Assembly: GCA_027186245.1 (NCBI GenBank)
Contig: CP114487.1
Location: 8,055,001 to 8,119,000, forward strand
Direction of reading: 5' to 3'
DNA: 64,000 nt
DNA from: Coriaria nepalensis
Lineage: Eukaryota; Streptophyta; Magnoliopsida; Cucurbitales; Coriariaceae
Each line of letters opens with the position of its first letter. The stretch's first letter is position 1. The notes below the pieces were generated by a model that saw nothing but the letters and a program-made list of their open reading frames with translations, did not search any database and had not been told where the DNA came from. The position numbers were made by a program, and so were the translations under genes. Below are positions 34,571 to 48,945 of the stretch, piece after piece.

Positions 34571-36689
34571 ATCCACTCTACACACAATTAATTTTAATTA
34601 TTTATAATATATAATAAAATATTATTAAATTCATATATATAATTAAAAAAATCAAATATATTATAAATATCATCTATCCATCCAAAATTTCATAATTTTT
34701 ATTACAATGCACGTAAGGAAACGTATGCGTTAGACAACAACGAAATTATGGTTACCTATCATAATAATTAAAAATATAGAGGAGTTTGTTAAACACTTCA
34801 TCTCAAACGGACAAAATGGATAAGTCTGAAGTGTTTGTAGCAAAAAGGTAGCCAACGATTGATCCCACTCTGCATGTTTTTAATTTCCCTTACAGAAAGA
34901 TCCTCTATTCCCAGAGTCATAAATTACTCATGAAATATTGTGTCTAATTAGTGTCTGCCCACAATTCATACATCGTACGATGCAAACTCATTCTACATCT
35001 CGATTTACTGACATGATTTTCTTAAAATTAATCTACTGCGGAGGTGAAATCATAAATCTTGATTTACTGACATGACTGTCTTAAAACTTTGTAGTCATAA
35101 TTGGTCGGTAAATAGTAAATAGTAAATAGTAAATATATATGGATCATTAGTAGTCATGATGTTAATTATTGTTGGGTAAGTTGCAATTAACAAACAGGAT
35201 GTGCTGTTGATGGACTGTTTAATTACGATGATCATTAGCTATAAATCTTAAGAAGACAGCAATTCAAAAACATGTAATCCATAATTAGGTCCTTAAGACT
35301 CAAGAAACAACAAGCTAGTTAGCTATTGCAAGTTATTATCGATCGTTGCTATTGAACCAAGTTATCCTAATTTATGAACGTTAGTTACGTTTATATTGTG
35401 AATCTTCTTCTTCCTATTTTCCCCTTTTTACGTTTGACTAAGAAATTCTCAATTTATTCATTGTTCAAGAATGTTAAGTTATTAATTGTATGAACATACT
35501 GAAATAACTTAACAGAAAATAGTAAAACAGTAAATTGTATAGAAATAGATACAAACAAAAAAGTAGAATCTACATAAATTGTAAACCAGAGAGTAAGTTA
35601 CAACGAATAAACATAAATTATAAAATTCTATATGATCGGAAAATATAAATGATACTTCGAATTATATCTTTAACTATAAAATAGAGTGTTAAGCAGCTTA
35701 TAATCACAATTTTTAAACATAAACAACATAAATAGTTACAGAACAAAATTAGAAATATAGGAAAATAAATTACAAATCATATTGTGAAAGATAAAATTCT
35801 GAGCCCCATAAGCTTTCACAGTTTTTTCAAGAATTCACCTTCTTTATTCGATACTAAGGTTCTTTGGCGTCTGTTTCTCAAAATATAATGGAAAATAAAT
35901 TATGGTTATACCACCACTAATTTTGGTGAACATCTTAGTACCCAAACACTATCACACTAAACTTAGGACTCTATATAGAAGAGTTATTTTTTGTTGTTCA
36001 ATATCTAAATAGAAAATGCCAATTTATAGCTTTTCATGTGAAGTGAAGTTACAACGAAAAATTAATTCGTATATTAGGAAAAATTAAAGTCCAAATTAAA
36101 ATCATGAGTTATCCAAATTAATCTGACGATTACGAGAATTAAGAATTTTCATTCGATTCAAATTGTTTCCAATAATTCTCCACATTAATGAAAATTGACG
36201 GAGGACTAATACAGACATTTTTTTTTACTCCAAAATGTTTTTAACCTAGTGATAGCATTCGACGAATCAAAACCTATATATGATAGGTAATCATCAGCTT
36301 TTGAACCTTCCCTTATAAAAGTATCTTGACTTTATTGGTTAATCAGTAGACATGATATTTTAAAACTATTCTGCCATTGATGTAAACAATAAAATACCTC
36401 CCACATTAATTTTTCCTAATACAGTTAAGTTCTCACTGTTATATCTGTTTTGGCTATGAACATTTGCCTTGTTCTGTGAGAGTTTGAGCAATTAAGCCCA
36501 AGTCAATTTCTTAAGAAGCGGCCTCATTTCTTTCTCACATAGGTGATTTCTTAATCAAGAGTAACCGGTTTTACTTCGCTTGGATTTACCGATGCTTAAG
36601 AATCATTAAAAGCATAGTTTATCTTTTCTTTTGCGAGTATCATTGTTTTATCATAGAAATAGATAAGAGAATAACCATCACAGTGATCT

Positions 36690-37190
36690 AATTAAGTTTT
36701 TTACAACTTGGTTGTCCCTTTGAACATAGATTTTGGGATCTCCAATTAGCTTGGTTGGGTTTCCATTATATTGACTCATTCTTTCATGAGCTTTAGTCCA
36801 TTCCCCTCAATGACTTTTCAACTGTCTCTCTATTGAACCTTTTGGTTAGCGAATCCACAATGTTATCCTTTGATTTTACATAATCAATAGAGATAACTCG
36901 AATTAAAAATAGTTGTTTCATAGTATTATGTATTTGACTTATATGTTTAGACTTACCATTATATATATTGCTCTATGTCTTTCCAATATTAAATGGACTA
37001 TCACAATGTATGTAAATTAATGATACATGCTTCGACTATCTTAGAATACTCTCTAAAAATTTATTTAATCGTTCAACCTCTTCAACACATTTATCTAAAA
37101 CAATAAGCTCATATGTCATGGTGGATCTGGCTATCATTGTTGGCTTAGAGGATTTCCAAGAAACGATATTCTTGGTATCTATATCCTTGT
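36690..37190 (-). mobile_element. Copia RNase H and 3-prime-end relic
   Basis: The minus strand encodes pieces of copia RNase H and its C-terminal extension: KPTMIARSTMTYELIVLDK, HCDSPFNIG, SKHISQIHNTMKQ, IDYVKSKDNIVDSLTKRFNR and ETVEKSLRGMD. Internal stops break it. The C-terminal wording (LTK...RGMG-like) fits the 3-prime end of a common plant copia group. The rest of pol was not found to the right (5-prime side), where the tandem array begins. Confidence 0.75.
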
Positions 37191-37539
37191 CCTTATATTA
37201 ATGGTTTAAAGATTCTAATAGCGTTTGGCCATTTTCTTTGTATCATACACATTGTATACGATATCGATCAAACTGTTCACCAAATAATTCTAACATAGAA
37301 AGTTAGAATATTTCAAAATATTAACAACACTAATTACTTGGAATCTCAAGAGATTCAAGATAGTTCGGTGGAACATCATCTTTTATTTTCAACTTTTGAA
37401 ATTCAATATATTGAGTTTCTATTCTTTTCTCCATGACTCATGCGAAGAACCACATCACAAGGATCGCTCGGTTACTTTCAAATTCCAATTTAGATTAACA
37501 CGATTGAATATGAGTTTTTATAAGACTATTGAATAGTTA

Positions 37540-38225
37540 GTTTGAACTCATTACAATTCAATACAAAACTCATTACAATTAATTCAAAACTCCTTACAAA
37601 TTAATTTGAAACAATCTACAAATTAATTTGATACCATTATAATTAATGCCATTGCATTTACTTATAAGCCATTACGGTTTTCTTATTAAAACAACCTTAA
37701 CTTAATTTGAAATTGTTTAATTCATAATTGTTCCAAGTTAATATTGAAACTATTAGAATTATTCGCATCTTTACGAAAAATAGTTACACTTTCTTAAAAT
37801 ACATAACTGATTTAATAAACCCTAACTGAAAACCATTTACATTCAAATTCAAAGCATTACGTACTAGAAATGTTCAAATGGTTACAACTTCAACTTCAAT
37901 TTTGAATTCATTACGAGTTAATATTGAACTTGTAAATTGTTACAAAAATCATTATATTTTGAAATCATATGAAATTAATTTCACACTGATGTAAATTAAT
38001 TTTAAATCATTACAAAATAACTTTGAACCATTACAAATAAATTTTGAACCGGTTTTAACTAATTTCAAAACCGTTATAACTTTAACTAGATACGTAATTA
38101 TAATTAAATTCTTAATTACTACGAATTAAATTCATACCATTAAGAAACAAATATAAAACGGTTACAAAATAAATTTAATCAATTAAATTTGAAACATAAG
38201 TCGTTACAAAGTTTAATCATAAAAC
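37540..38225. repeat. Degenerate tandem array, period about 21-22 bp
   Basis: The motif cattacaaattaatttgaaac recurs with heavy divergence. The ttaca-like anchor falls at 37551, 37573, 37594, 37616, 37637 and 37658, and again at 38010, 38031, 38053, 38074, 38095 and 38115. This gives spacings of 20-22 bases, with a later gap of 42 (twice 21). The middle is more decayed. The span allows roughly 30 copies. There is no open frame. It is an old minisatellite next to a copia relic. Confidence 0.7.
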
Positions 38226-38641
38226 CGATCACTATTATATATAAAAACTTTAATAGGTATACATACACCTTTATGAAGTTATTTATGAAAAATGTCGTAA
38301 ATTTATTAAATTTGAAAATAGTTGCATGCATGAATCAAATAATATTTCAAACGTGTATTAATCAACATAAAGAGAAAGAAACAAATCTCTTAACTAATTT
38401 CATTATCATGCAATTTAATCTAAGTAACACTATAACATAAACGTTTCAACTAATATGAACAAGTGTGTGTAAACACAATCAAACAATATGAGTTGAATTG
38501 TATACTACTCGTAATATTGATTTAAATCACATCACATAATTTTTCCAATAGTTTATGCAATTCATAAGAACTTCAGAAAATACACAAAGAATATGCAAAC
38601 CTTAAATTTTTAGTTTCATATTGTTCATACAATAGTATGAA

Positions 38642-38714
38642 CATTTTGCTCGAAGCATATAATATAATTATGCATATAATTCTTACCAGCAAGCATTTTG
38701 CTCGAAGCATATAA
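38642..38714. repeat. 21-bp direct duplication
   Basis: cattttgctcgaagcatata occurs at 38642 and again at 38694, 52 bases apart, in otherwise AT-rich DNA. Confidence 0.8.
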
Positions 38715-41700
38715 GATTTCAATTGTCGCATATAATATTGAATTAATTACAATATATAAATGCTACAGTAGTAATCATGATAATATGGAAACAAAGTTAA
38801 TTCTACTTTATTGAATTAATAAGTAAATATAATTAATTATTAAAATAATTTATTATACTTTACTAATTCAGTATTGTATTTAATTTTTTTAATCTATAAT
38901 GATAGAACAACATATACATATTGTAACATCGAAATCATACAATAGATTTAAAAGTATGTTTTAATGTATGAATATCAATGTAGAAAACAATATCACAATA
39001 TAATGTATCATCATCATAAAAGATTTGTTTCATGATGAAAACCTTCAATCATTCTATAGGAATATTTTGAAATCTGTATTCAGTTTTTTATTTGTCAACT
39101 TTACAAAATTGTAGTAGTTCCATATAATTGCGAGATTTGTTTTAAGTTCAAATCAATTGCAGTAGTTTACTACGTGAATTAAGTAAGTTTTATCTTAAGT
39201 TGTAGGAAGATAGTAAACTAACATAACAGAAAACAGTAAAAAAAAAAAAAAAAAAGAAGTAAAACAGTAAGTAAGCCACCGAGAGTATCATAAAATATAA
39301 CAGAAATATCGGAAATCTTGACGTCGATCTCCCAAGATACAAAGGAAAATGAAGTACGGACAAACAAATGACAAACAACTGAATAAGGCCAAATGTAAGT
39401 ATATATTATGCATAAATGACTTGAGACAATTGTGGATAGTTTAGAAGTAAATACTCTCAACGGTTTGGATTTATGTGACACTATGTAAGTCATCGGAAGT
39501 AGATACTCTCAGATTATTTTAAAATTCTTTGAAATAATTATAAAAGGACAAATATAAATTGAACTCGATATATATTCTCTCATATTATATTAAATTATTG
39601 ACTATCATATAATTTTAAACTATCTATTTAAAAATAAGATCAATTATATTATCTATTATTAAAAATCTTAACTTAGAATATTAATTAAGTCAGATTGTGC
39701 ATACATTCCTACTAGAAACAATATTTCACATTAGCTCCTAATTATTTTCATTTTGATGAGATAAGCATAGATATATACATATGTACATGATTATGGGTTG
39801 TTGAACTTCTCCCTCTCTTGACATTAACCATTCAACTACCATATAATGAGTAGTTGTCCGAAACACAACAAACCATAGCTTGTTTCATCTTGATCTTAAT
39901 AAAACATCAATTATTCTTCTACAAATATGACTGAAGTACCAAAAAAAAAAAAAAAAAAAACCCAACTGAAAAATAGAAATATTTATATTTGTATTATAGT
40001 GTGCTTAACTACTATAAACAAAGACTAGCTAGTTACTACAAAATTAGAACCGACCCAAAATGAGACACAAAGAAAATCAATTAAGAAGTCTGGCCAATGC
40101 AAACCGGTAACTTGTTGTAGCATTTCGCATAAGGTTTTTTCTTAAGAAAAAAAAGGAATAGCTTGATTTAGCATATGAGATAACAAGTTAGTGGGACAAG
40201 TTAGTAGGACAAGTACAACTACTGTCTCCTTATACAGATGACGTGGACGTCCATAATAATTCACAACAACCCAATAATCCCCTAATTATTGATTAAGAAA
40301 ATTGCATATGATTAATCACCTTCATATTATTAGTTTATCGTAGTAGTTAAGGAACTGACAACTCTGCTCTAAAGTGCCTCTTCATTCGACGTAATCAATC
40401 AATAATTAACTAAGATCATATTACCAATTTCAAATTTGTAGTGCTCTATGTATGTATTGCCAAGAATTTAAAATTAAAATTTGAGGTTTTTTTTATGATT
40501 AATCGGTCGTGAATTAAAAAAAAATACTAATATTTATAAATAAATAAATTTTAATATTAATTTTTAACAGTTAATAAATATAAATTTTTTATATATATTA
40601 ATAATAAATAAATAAAAATATTAGTAATAAATATATGTGTGAAAGTTAATTATTATATATATATTATTTTAGCTTTTTTTTTTTATACCCCCCAATTTTT
40701 GCATTTTACCTACTTTGGAAGCTTCTATAGTTTTATATGGCTTATTATATTTGAATGAATATATAACAAAAGATTACTTAGTAAAAGAAAAAAAAAATTT
40801 AAATAAAAGACATGTTGTATTTCCATATATATATATATATATAATAAATACTAAAATATTAACATATAATATAAATATAAATTTATTTATTCATTAAACA
40901 TATTAAAATTTTAAGAGATTCAACAATAATTTATCCTTGTTATTATTATTATTATTATTAATTTCCACTTTTAAAATGTGAACTTGATTATTATGACAAA
41001 CAGGGGCACACCAACCAATCGACGATGAGTGTCGTAGTATACGATGAGGACACGCCAGATAGAGAGAGTTAACGCTGTCGTTTGCCGTTTGGTTTGCTGA
41101 AACCCCAAAACTAAAGAAAACTAAAGATTATCTATCCTCACTAGTTAATGTTAATCCGGTTTATCCTTTGATTAATCCATCATCCTCGTACAATTTTATT
41201 TACATCTCGATCATGGCCCCCACAAACACGACAAAGTCCACTAAAGTAGAGAAGAGAGGAGCAGAATAATAATCCCATTTGGCATGTTTTGTTGTCTCAC
41301 ACGTGGACAACATGTGCGGCATGGTCTAGTGGATGCCAACTGGTAACTAGGTATAGGGTGTAAGTACTCCCTACAAATTATTGAAATTCAGCTGTTCAAT
41401 CTTTCTTCTTCTTTTCGAGGGGAAGCTAGCTAGGAATATCACTGCCAGGCTGTCTGTACTGCGACCAATCACCAATCACTCTTTTTAATTATTTATTTAT
41501 CTTTTTTTTTTTCTAAAATATTAATTATTCATTTTTCTTTGATAATTGATTTGATTTTTAAATTAAAAAAAAATGGTTTAAATTTAAAATTAAATTTATC
41601 TAAATGATATTGGGTATATAAATTAGAAATTTGAGTATATCCTACTTCAACCCACACCTAATTCCATTTCTTGTGAAGTTTATTTTATAAATATTTTTAA

Positions 41701-42300
41701 AAATAAATAAAATACAAAAAATAATTAACAATCGATTTTCTTCAATTTCTTTCCTAATTTTATGTCTATTTTTATTAATGATAATTGATAATTTAATTTG
41801 ATAGATATAAATAAATTACTTAACTAAAACTTGATTTATGGAGATTAAATAAAGTAGATTAATAATTAAAACTTTATCTTATAATAATTATCTTAACTTA
41901 AAAATAATTAAAACTATTTTGAATATTTTAAAACTTCTCTTTCCACTCTGTTTGATTCAAGAAACTTATCTCTTGCCCACTTTGGGACTTGTAGCAGTAG
42001 TTCCACCATTAAAGGAGCCTCATAAAATCTTCAAAAATTTTCTAGATGCTGCTTAGTTGATTGGATCTACATTATGTAGACTTATTTTACCTTTTGAACT
42101 CTAGTCGGAGAGACATGCTCTCTTTTAAAAATTTGTATTCAAAATACTAAAAAATATTAATAAATTTAAGTCAAAATATTTATTTTTTTTAAAAAAAGTT
42201 GAGGGTAATTAATTCACTCAAATATTATTTAAAATAAAATATTAAAATAATCATTTGATGCAATATGCATATAAGAATTCTTTCATTGAATAATATTCTC
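38715..42300. other. AT-rich intergenic DNA, no gene seen
   Basis: Homopolymer A runs lie at about 39238-39255 and 39941-39960, with AT microsatellites near 40830-40845. Short frames in this part are low-complexity. Nothing recognisable was found. Confidence 0.5.
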
Positions 42301-42612
42301 ATGGAAATTCAAAAAGCCACTTCAAAATATAATATTAAAAAACAGCCGCCGGCATCTTCAAATGAAAGCTTATTTATTCATAGGCAGGAAATCCCATAAC
42401 AGCCCGATTCCTTTGAACGAGAGAGTTCATAGTGCTCTTCAGACTTGGCATTCACGCCGCGCCGCCTGTTTTTCTCCTCCGTCTCTTTTCTCAATACGCA
42501 CGTTTTTTCTCTTCCTACTTATTCTTCTTGTTCATAAACAGAGAAGTGGTATTCAAACAAAAATTTAAAAGAACAAGAAACAGAGGGAGGCAGAGGAAAC
42601 TGAGCATCTCTA

Positions 42613-44889
42613 ATGGCGAAGAAGAATGGTACCAACATTAAAAGGCAAGCGTACATCTTCGTTCCTTCACAAATAATCAACTCTATATCCTCATCATCTT
42701 TGCAACCCCTCCTTGTTATTTCACCTGAAAAGAAGTCATATAAGAACCATCAAAACAAGTCCCTTTTTAGCTTACCAAGTTACAGGAGCTACAAGCTCTG
42801 GTTTTTCACCCTCTTTCTCTTCTTCCTTCTCGGTATGCTCAAACCCGGTCTCCATCTCGATCCAATGATCCCGTTTTCTCCATTTCCATGTTCCACTACT
42901 TCATCACAAAGCTTAATCTCAAATGGGATTTCAAAATCGGAGATGGGTGTTGCTGCTTTCTCAGAAGGTGGAAATGGTAAGGAAGAAGATAAGATGTTCG
43001 AAAATTTTACACGAACAGAGATGGAAGGGGAGTTCTGGAAGCAACCTGATGGGATGGGTTATATGCCGTGTTTGGATTTCAGTGAGGAATATAGAAAAGA
43101 GAGCCAAGGAATTTTGAGTGATAGAAGAAAGTATTTAATGGTGGTGGTTGCAGGTGGGTTGAATCAGCAGAAGAATCAGATTGTGGATGCTGTTGTTATT
43201 GCTAGGATTCTAGGAGCAGCTCTTGTTGTTCCTATTCTACAAGTTAATGTAATTTGGGGAGATGAAAGGTAAAAATAAAAAAAATGTTTTTTAAGTTTGA
43301 ACTATTATTCTTAAGTCTCTGATATTGAGATTTACATATGATTGTTTCTGATCGGTTGCAGTGAATTTTCTGATATATTTGATTTGGAGCATTTCAAGAG
43401 AGTACTTCAAGACGATGTCCGGATAATTTCGTCATTGCCATCGACACATGTGATGACGAGGCCGGTCGAGGAGAAGTCGCCACCTCGTCAAGTATCGCTA
43501 AATTGGATCCGGGGCCGTTACCTTAAGAAGGTTGGACTCATTCTCTATGAACGGTATTTTTTTTTTTATTGAATGATATGATTATGATCATTCTGATATA
43601 TATTTCTACTGCTTTTTTACGTTTTGCAGCTTAGAAGAGAAGGAGTACTCCTTCTACGTGGCCTCGACTCGAGATTGTCTAAAGATCTTCCTTCCGATCT
43701 TCAAAAACTCCGTTGCAAGGTATAGTCGGACCAACTTATAAATCTTCTTATTTTTCTTGTGAATTTAGCAGCAACTAATGTACTTCTTAACCTTTAAGGT
43801 TGCTTTTCAAGCATTGAGATTTGCCCCACCAATTTTGGAGCTGGGTAAAAAGCTGACGGATCGGATACAAAGCAATGGGCCCTATCTTGCTCTTCATCTA
43901 CGAATGGAAAAGGATGTGTGGGTTAGAACTGGTTGTTTACCCGGTTTAAGCCCCGAATATGATGACATCATATACGAGGAAAGGAAAAAACGGCCCGAAC
44001 TCCTAACTGGTAGAACAAACATGGATTACCATGACCGGAAACTTGCCGGCCTTTGCCCCTTAAACGCATATGAGGTCAAACGGTAAGAACTAAAAATACA
44101 TTTACATACATGATATATTATATGTATACATAGCTATGTTTTATTAAGAAACAGAAATTTACAAAACAAGGAGAGGTACTGAATACCTTTACCTCCAAAC
44201 AACAGATTTACGAACTACCTGTTTTAGATATCATATGTATGTGTATGGCTATGGTTAAGGTTTGACATTTATGTATTGTGTTTTATATGTTGTGTAGGCT
44301 GCTGAAGGCATTAGGGGCTCCAAAGGATGCGAGGATGTATTGGGCAGGAGGGGAGCCGTTTGGCGGAAAAGAAGCCTTGCTACCATTAACACAAGAGTTT
44401 CATCATTTTTACAATAAGGAAGATCTTGCTTTGCCGGCCGAATTAGAGCCCTTTGCGAAGAAAGCTTCGTTTTTGGCCGCCATCGATTACATAGTTTGCG
44501 AGAATAGTGATATTTTCATGCCTTCACATGGAGGAAATATGGGCCATACGCTTCAGGTATATATCATCTCTTTAATTTCTCCTTGTCCTTTCCTTCTCTA
44601 CTTCTTTGACAAAAAATTTTCCCACTCAAAAAAAACTTTTGAAAAAATAAGCTGCAACTTTTTGTAGGGACAAAGGGCTTATGAAGGGCACAAAAAGTAC
44701 ATAACACCAAACAAGAGGCATATGTTTCCTCTGTTACTCAACTCTTCTTTGTCTGAATCAGAGTTCAATAGAAACATACAGGAATTGCACCAGTATTCAC
44801 TTGGACAGCCCGAAATTCGAACCATAAAAGCCGGAAGGGATGTCACAAAGTACCCTATTCCGGAATGCATGTGCAACTCTTCTCACTAG
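42613..44889 (+). CDS. O-fucosyltransferase family protein (MSR-like)
   Basis: Six exons: 42613-43268, 43362-43530, 43630-43719, 43799-44082, 44298-44556 and 44668-44889. They total 1680 nt (559 aa), with GT-AG introns and the frame kept throughout. Residues about 60-80 (YKLWFFTLFLFFLLGML) form a signal anchor, so the enzyme should be a type II Golgi protein. The O-fucosyltransferase fold begins near residue 175 (MVVVAGGLNQQKNQIVDAVV). The donor-site-like motif LALHLRMEKDVWVRTGC is present, followed by LAGLCPLNAYEV, LLKALGAPKDARMYWAGGEP and IFMPSHGGNMGHTLQ. The ending ITPNKRHMFPLL and YPIPECMC resembles the plant MSR (mannan-synthesis-related) subgroup as I remember it. The actual acceptor is not known from sequence. 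The 5-prime leader is pyrimidine-rich. Confidence 0.9.
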
Positions 44890-47430
44890 GCTAAATGATC
44901 AGCGTTTTTGGAGATACAATTATATCTTTATACAAGGAGTAAGATAGAAGTAGAAGAGGTCCAAGAGGAGAGGATATATATATATATATATATATATAAT
45001 ATAATATAATATAATATAGTTTATACTACAATATGTTCTCATATCATTCTTTGATTCTTTTTTGTATATGCAAGTGTTATTATACATCTTACTATTCTTG
45101 TAAACATCTTGTAAATATACATTTAGATGTAATGAACAGAAATTTATGATCAAGAACTCGTTATTTGTGTTTTTCTGTTTGGGTTAATCAAAATTTTACT
45201 CTTTTAAACTATAAATAATGAGTCAAAATACTGTTTTATAATTTATGTTACAGATTTATATTTTACTATCTTAAATTATTATTTTAAGACAATAAGCTAC
45301 ATTCTAGCCTAATTTAAAGAACAAATTAATTCCTAGCTCAATATTTATTTACTTTTTTATTCATTACTTTTTAATTATATTTTAATTCATAATAAATTCT
45401 AAATATTTGTATTTTCACTTAATTCATCATTTTATCTATCACCACCACCTCACTACCATAGTCCAAAGAAAATCTTTTAAATATTCTTTTAAAAATTCTA
45501 AAATTTTGAAAAACAATTAAAAAGATAATTCTTTCCCTAAAGTTTTGATTTTGATTTTGAATTTTTTTTTTTTTTTGAATGATTAAATTTTGTTGTAGGT
45601 AAAAATATAAAAAAATTAAAAATTGATGGATGAAAAAGTAATTTAATTTTGAGGTAGGGATCAATTTGTATTTTATATTGAGTTATAATAAAGTTATTGG
45701 CTCAAAACTTAAAATTAACAGTTTAAGATAGTAAGGACGTGTTTGGCCACAATTTTGAAAACTGGCATCTGAATTTCGAATTTTGGTAGTCAGATTTTGT
45801 CTACGTGTCGGACCATGTTTCCTGGTTTTGAAATGATATTTCTCTTTGGTTCGGCCATAAGAAAAACTCCATTTTAAATGATATTCTTGTTTGGCAAAAT
45901 AGAATTCAAAAATGGTTTTTATTTTTTATTTTATTTTTTATTAAGTTAAACTTAACATTTGCATTTGGGGGAAAGATCATAGTCTTCTTCTCATACGTTA
46001 ATCCTCAAACAACCCAAATGTTAGTTCTACAACATATATTAGATCCTTAAACAAGCTAGATCTACAGCTTTCACAACAGGCAATGTAATATGCAAATAGA
46101 CCAAATGTGTTAACTAGACAGGACCAAAATATCCGAATTCGATTCAATATGATATGATCTTACAGATTGGATCAAATTCAGATGGATCATAACCTTCATT
46201 CACTATAGATCCTAACTATCATTCACAGATTAGATTGGATCGAATCATATCATAGTAAAATATATGATGGATTGGATCGGATCCCATGTAGACCTAAGAC
46301 ATTTTTTCCTTGTAATATTTAATTATATTTAAATTTGTTTAGTTATTTTGATATCGTCGGTAAATTATTATTAGTGAATTATATAATATAATTTTATTTT
46401 ACTTGATATTTATTGAACTTCTTTTAATTATATTGTTATGTATTTAGGATTGTGATTATAATTTGTAATTTTGTATGCACTTTGTAGATAATTTTTAAAT
46501 AATAATTAAATATAATTTAGGTGTAGTGCTGTCCAAAGTTCTTTATAAAATTTAATTTAATTTATTATAAGTGATTAAAATACATCATAATCATCATATA
46601 AGTTTGATAATTACTAGAAAAAGAAGAAATAATATAAAATAGTAATTTATATGATAATATGTTTCTATATTTAATTTGTATTTAAATATTAGTACATAAA
46701 GTTTAAATAAAATTTAACAATCTTCAAATTTAAAATCTCATATAAAATAAATTACAATTTTAAATTAAAAAAAAAAGAATTAGATTAAATTTTATTTAGT
46801 TTTTACATATCAAATCAGATGCTGATCCGAAATTCATCCTTAGTATTAACACATATATGCTGACCTAATGTGTTAACACATATACTTCATGACCATTACC
46901 TGGTGATACTTGAAGATTTTTCATTTTAGATATGAAAATTCTTCTTTCTTTCCCCCTTCACGACCTCAACAACTAAAAGAATACATGAATCACACAAAAT
47001 TCTTACGGCTGTTGAACATGGAAGAAGATTGAAGATTATTGAAAGCTTTAAGAAAAAAAAAATACATGAAATGGTGGATTGACCTGAACTTTTGGATAGT
47101 AAAGATGAGTGCGGCTACGAGGAGAGGCGTGCGTCATATGAGTATAATGGCGATAATTAAGAAGGAAGGGGACGGTGAGACTGACAGCAAAATGAGAAGA
47201 CCGAAGATGATGTACTATAGGAAGGGCAGATGAATGCATTAACAATGCATTTCGTAATTAAAATCACAATTTTCCAGTTGCAAAAATCGAAACCCACGAG
47301 AGGCGGGTTCCAAAATTTGAAATTAAAATCACCAAAAAAAAAAAAAGTGATCCAAATCACAATATTATCATCACATTGACACCAAATTTCACGGTGAATA
47401 TAAAATAATTGCATTAGAATCATGATAAGA
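44890..47430. other. Intergenic region, no gene seen
   Basis: An AT microsatellite lies at about 44974-45019, just after the O-fucosyltransferase gene. A stretch from about 45738 begins gtgtttggccacaatttt, like hAT-type MITEs, but its partner end was not found. A GATC-rich segment with repeated attggatc lies at 46150-46285. Frames near 47040-47240 are not recognisable. Confidence 0.45.
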
Positions 47431-48059
47431 TTAGAAAATATAAATAACGCTTAAAGAATTGTATCTAAATTTGCTATCTGATTCTAAAATAACTTGAGAT
47501 CACAATCATAGCCTAAGTCTTCCTCTCTATAATGGAAGAATTTTTGACTGACTCTTAATGGGATGAGTTATTAGAGTTACCAATAGAGAGAGTACGTAAC
47601 CAATTTATAAGCGTCAGAGCGGCTCTTATTATGGGTTACCATTCAATACGGGCCTACACCACCATCTAACTAAATCTAATAAAATATGAGATATACTAAA
47701 ATTCATAATCAATTGATCACTTAACTTTATTAGATTTCAAGTATATCCTTTATCCCGATCATATTTTACAACATGTTTTTATAAACCGAAATACTAGATT
47801 AATTATAAGCTCAATTAAGATTATTTCTAACATTCTCCTATTTGAGCGTAAATTAATTTAGTTATTTATAAAATAAGTTATTTTAAAAAACGAATCGAAC
47901 TGAACTATTTATAACTTTATGTGTCCATAATTTTGAAAATAATATAGTCATACAGATACATCTCTAAATAATTCAATCTAATAAAATAATTAACATATGA
48001 TTAAAAAGGCAGTTACATTGATTAGCGACATAGTACCTCTATGGTAAAAAAATGCTAAC

Positions 48060-48945
48060 TAACTTTATCCACATGACGTGTGCAGAGTCATACGAATATA
48101 TTATTATTATAGCCGTATATGACATGATAATATATAACTCTGACGACTTGTGTTTGATGATGTGAATTGTTTGTGTAGCTATATTGTGATATTTTATTTG
48201 TATTGGATTGTCGATTTATTATTACATGTTTTTTGGGGCAATTGGCATATGAGATCGTATATGATTTTGAAATGAATTCGTTATAACTTATTATGTAGTG
48301 GATATGTTTAACATAGGTGATGAGCTTTGATATGAGTATGATTGTTAATGGTATTAGATGGTTACTTTAGTTATGTGCATTTCCTTAGGGTGAAGTTGAT
48401 ATATCAGATTGGAGTGTGATAATTATTTATTCTATGGTCTGACATGTTTAAAGGAAACTTATCCAGAAAACATAAATATTTAATATTTATTTATTGAGTT
48501 TCGACTCACCATTTTTTCGTTAAATTTTTCTCTTCTCCAGATAGTTGATCATGCTTAGTTTTGCATCTAGAATATCTCGTTGGGAGTTGACACTTTCTTT
48601 TGTTGAACACTTCTTATTAGGTTGTTAGGAACTTTTTTTGATTCTTTTGTAGTCCATTTTTGAAATGTAAATATGATTCATGTGGATTAATAGGTCAATT
48701 CGTCGAATATATTCTGCTTGTACATGAATCTTAATAATTAATGAAAAATGTTTCATATTATTTATTCTCAATTTTTATTATATATATATATATATATCTA
48801 GGTGAGTACATATATAAATATATATCAATGCACATATACATATATTGCTAAATTTATAAGATTTCACTCGGAAGCTTACATGGCTATGAGATTTATCTAT
48901 AGGGTCATGTACCGGTCAGGTTAAATTTAGGTCGTGACAAGTTGA
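48060..48945 (+). mobile_element. Possible chromovirus (Ty3/gypsy) LTR remnant
   Basis: The segment ends with gtaccggtcaggttaaatttaggtcgtgacaagttg. The ggtcgtgaca ending followed by agttg matches what I recall of the LTR end and primer-site spacer of plant chromoviruses. Upstream elements (actcaccattttttc, ttttgtagtccatttttgaaatgtaa) also fit such LTRs. No gypsy coding sequence follows, and the start is not fixed. Confidence 0.4.

Larger units (their letters stand above)
32714..36680. other. Transposon-rich intergenic region, no gene seen
   Basis: The stretch is AT-rich. A 29-base A run lies at 33644-33672 and another A run near 33280-33297. Overlapping frames at 33744-34085 are low-complexity and show no domain. 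An LTR-like segment is listed separately. The stretch 35450-36680 probably includes LTR and linker sequence of the copia relic at 36.7 kb, but I could not fix borders. Confidence 0.5.

Noticed and set aside
37540..38225. Repeat array considered as a CRISPR array
   Set aside because: Units are adjacent and diverged with no spacers, and the DNA is plant nuclear.
44679..44876. Minus-strand frame in the last O-fucosyltransferase exon
   Set aside because: Shadow of the plus-strand coding exon, which has clear family motifs.
46150..46285. Repeated attggatc segment as a terminal inverted repeat element
   Set aside because: Matches are too short and irregular to define arms.
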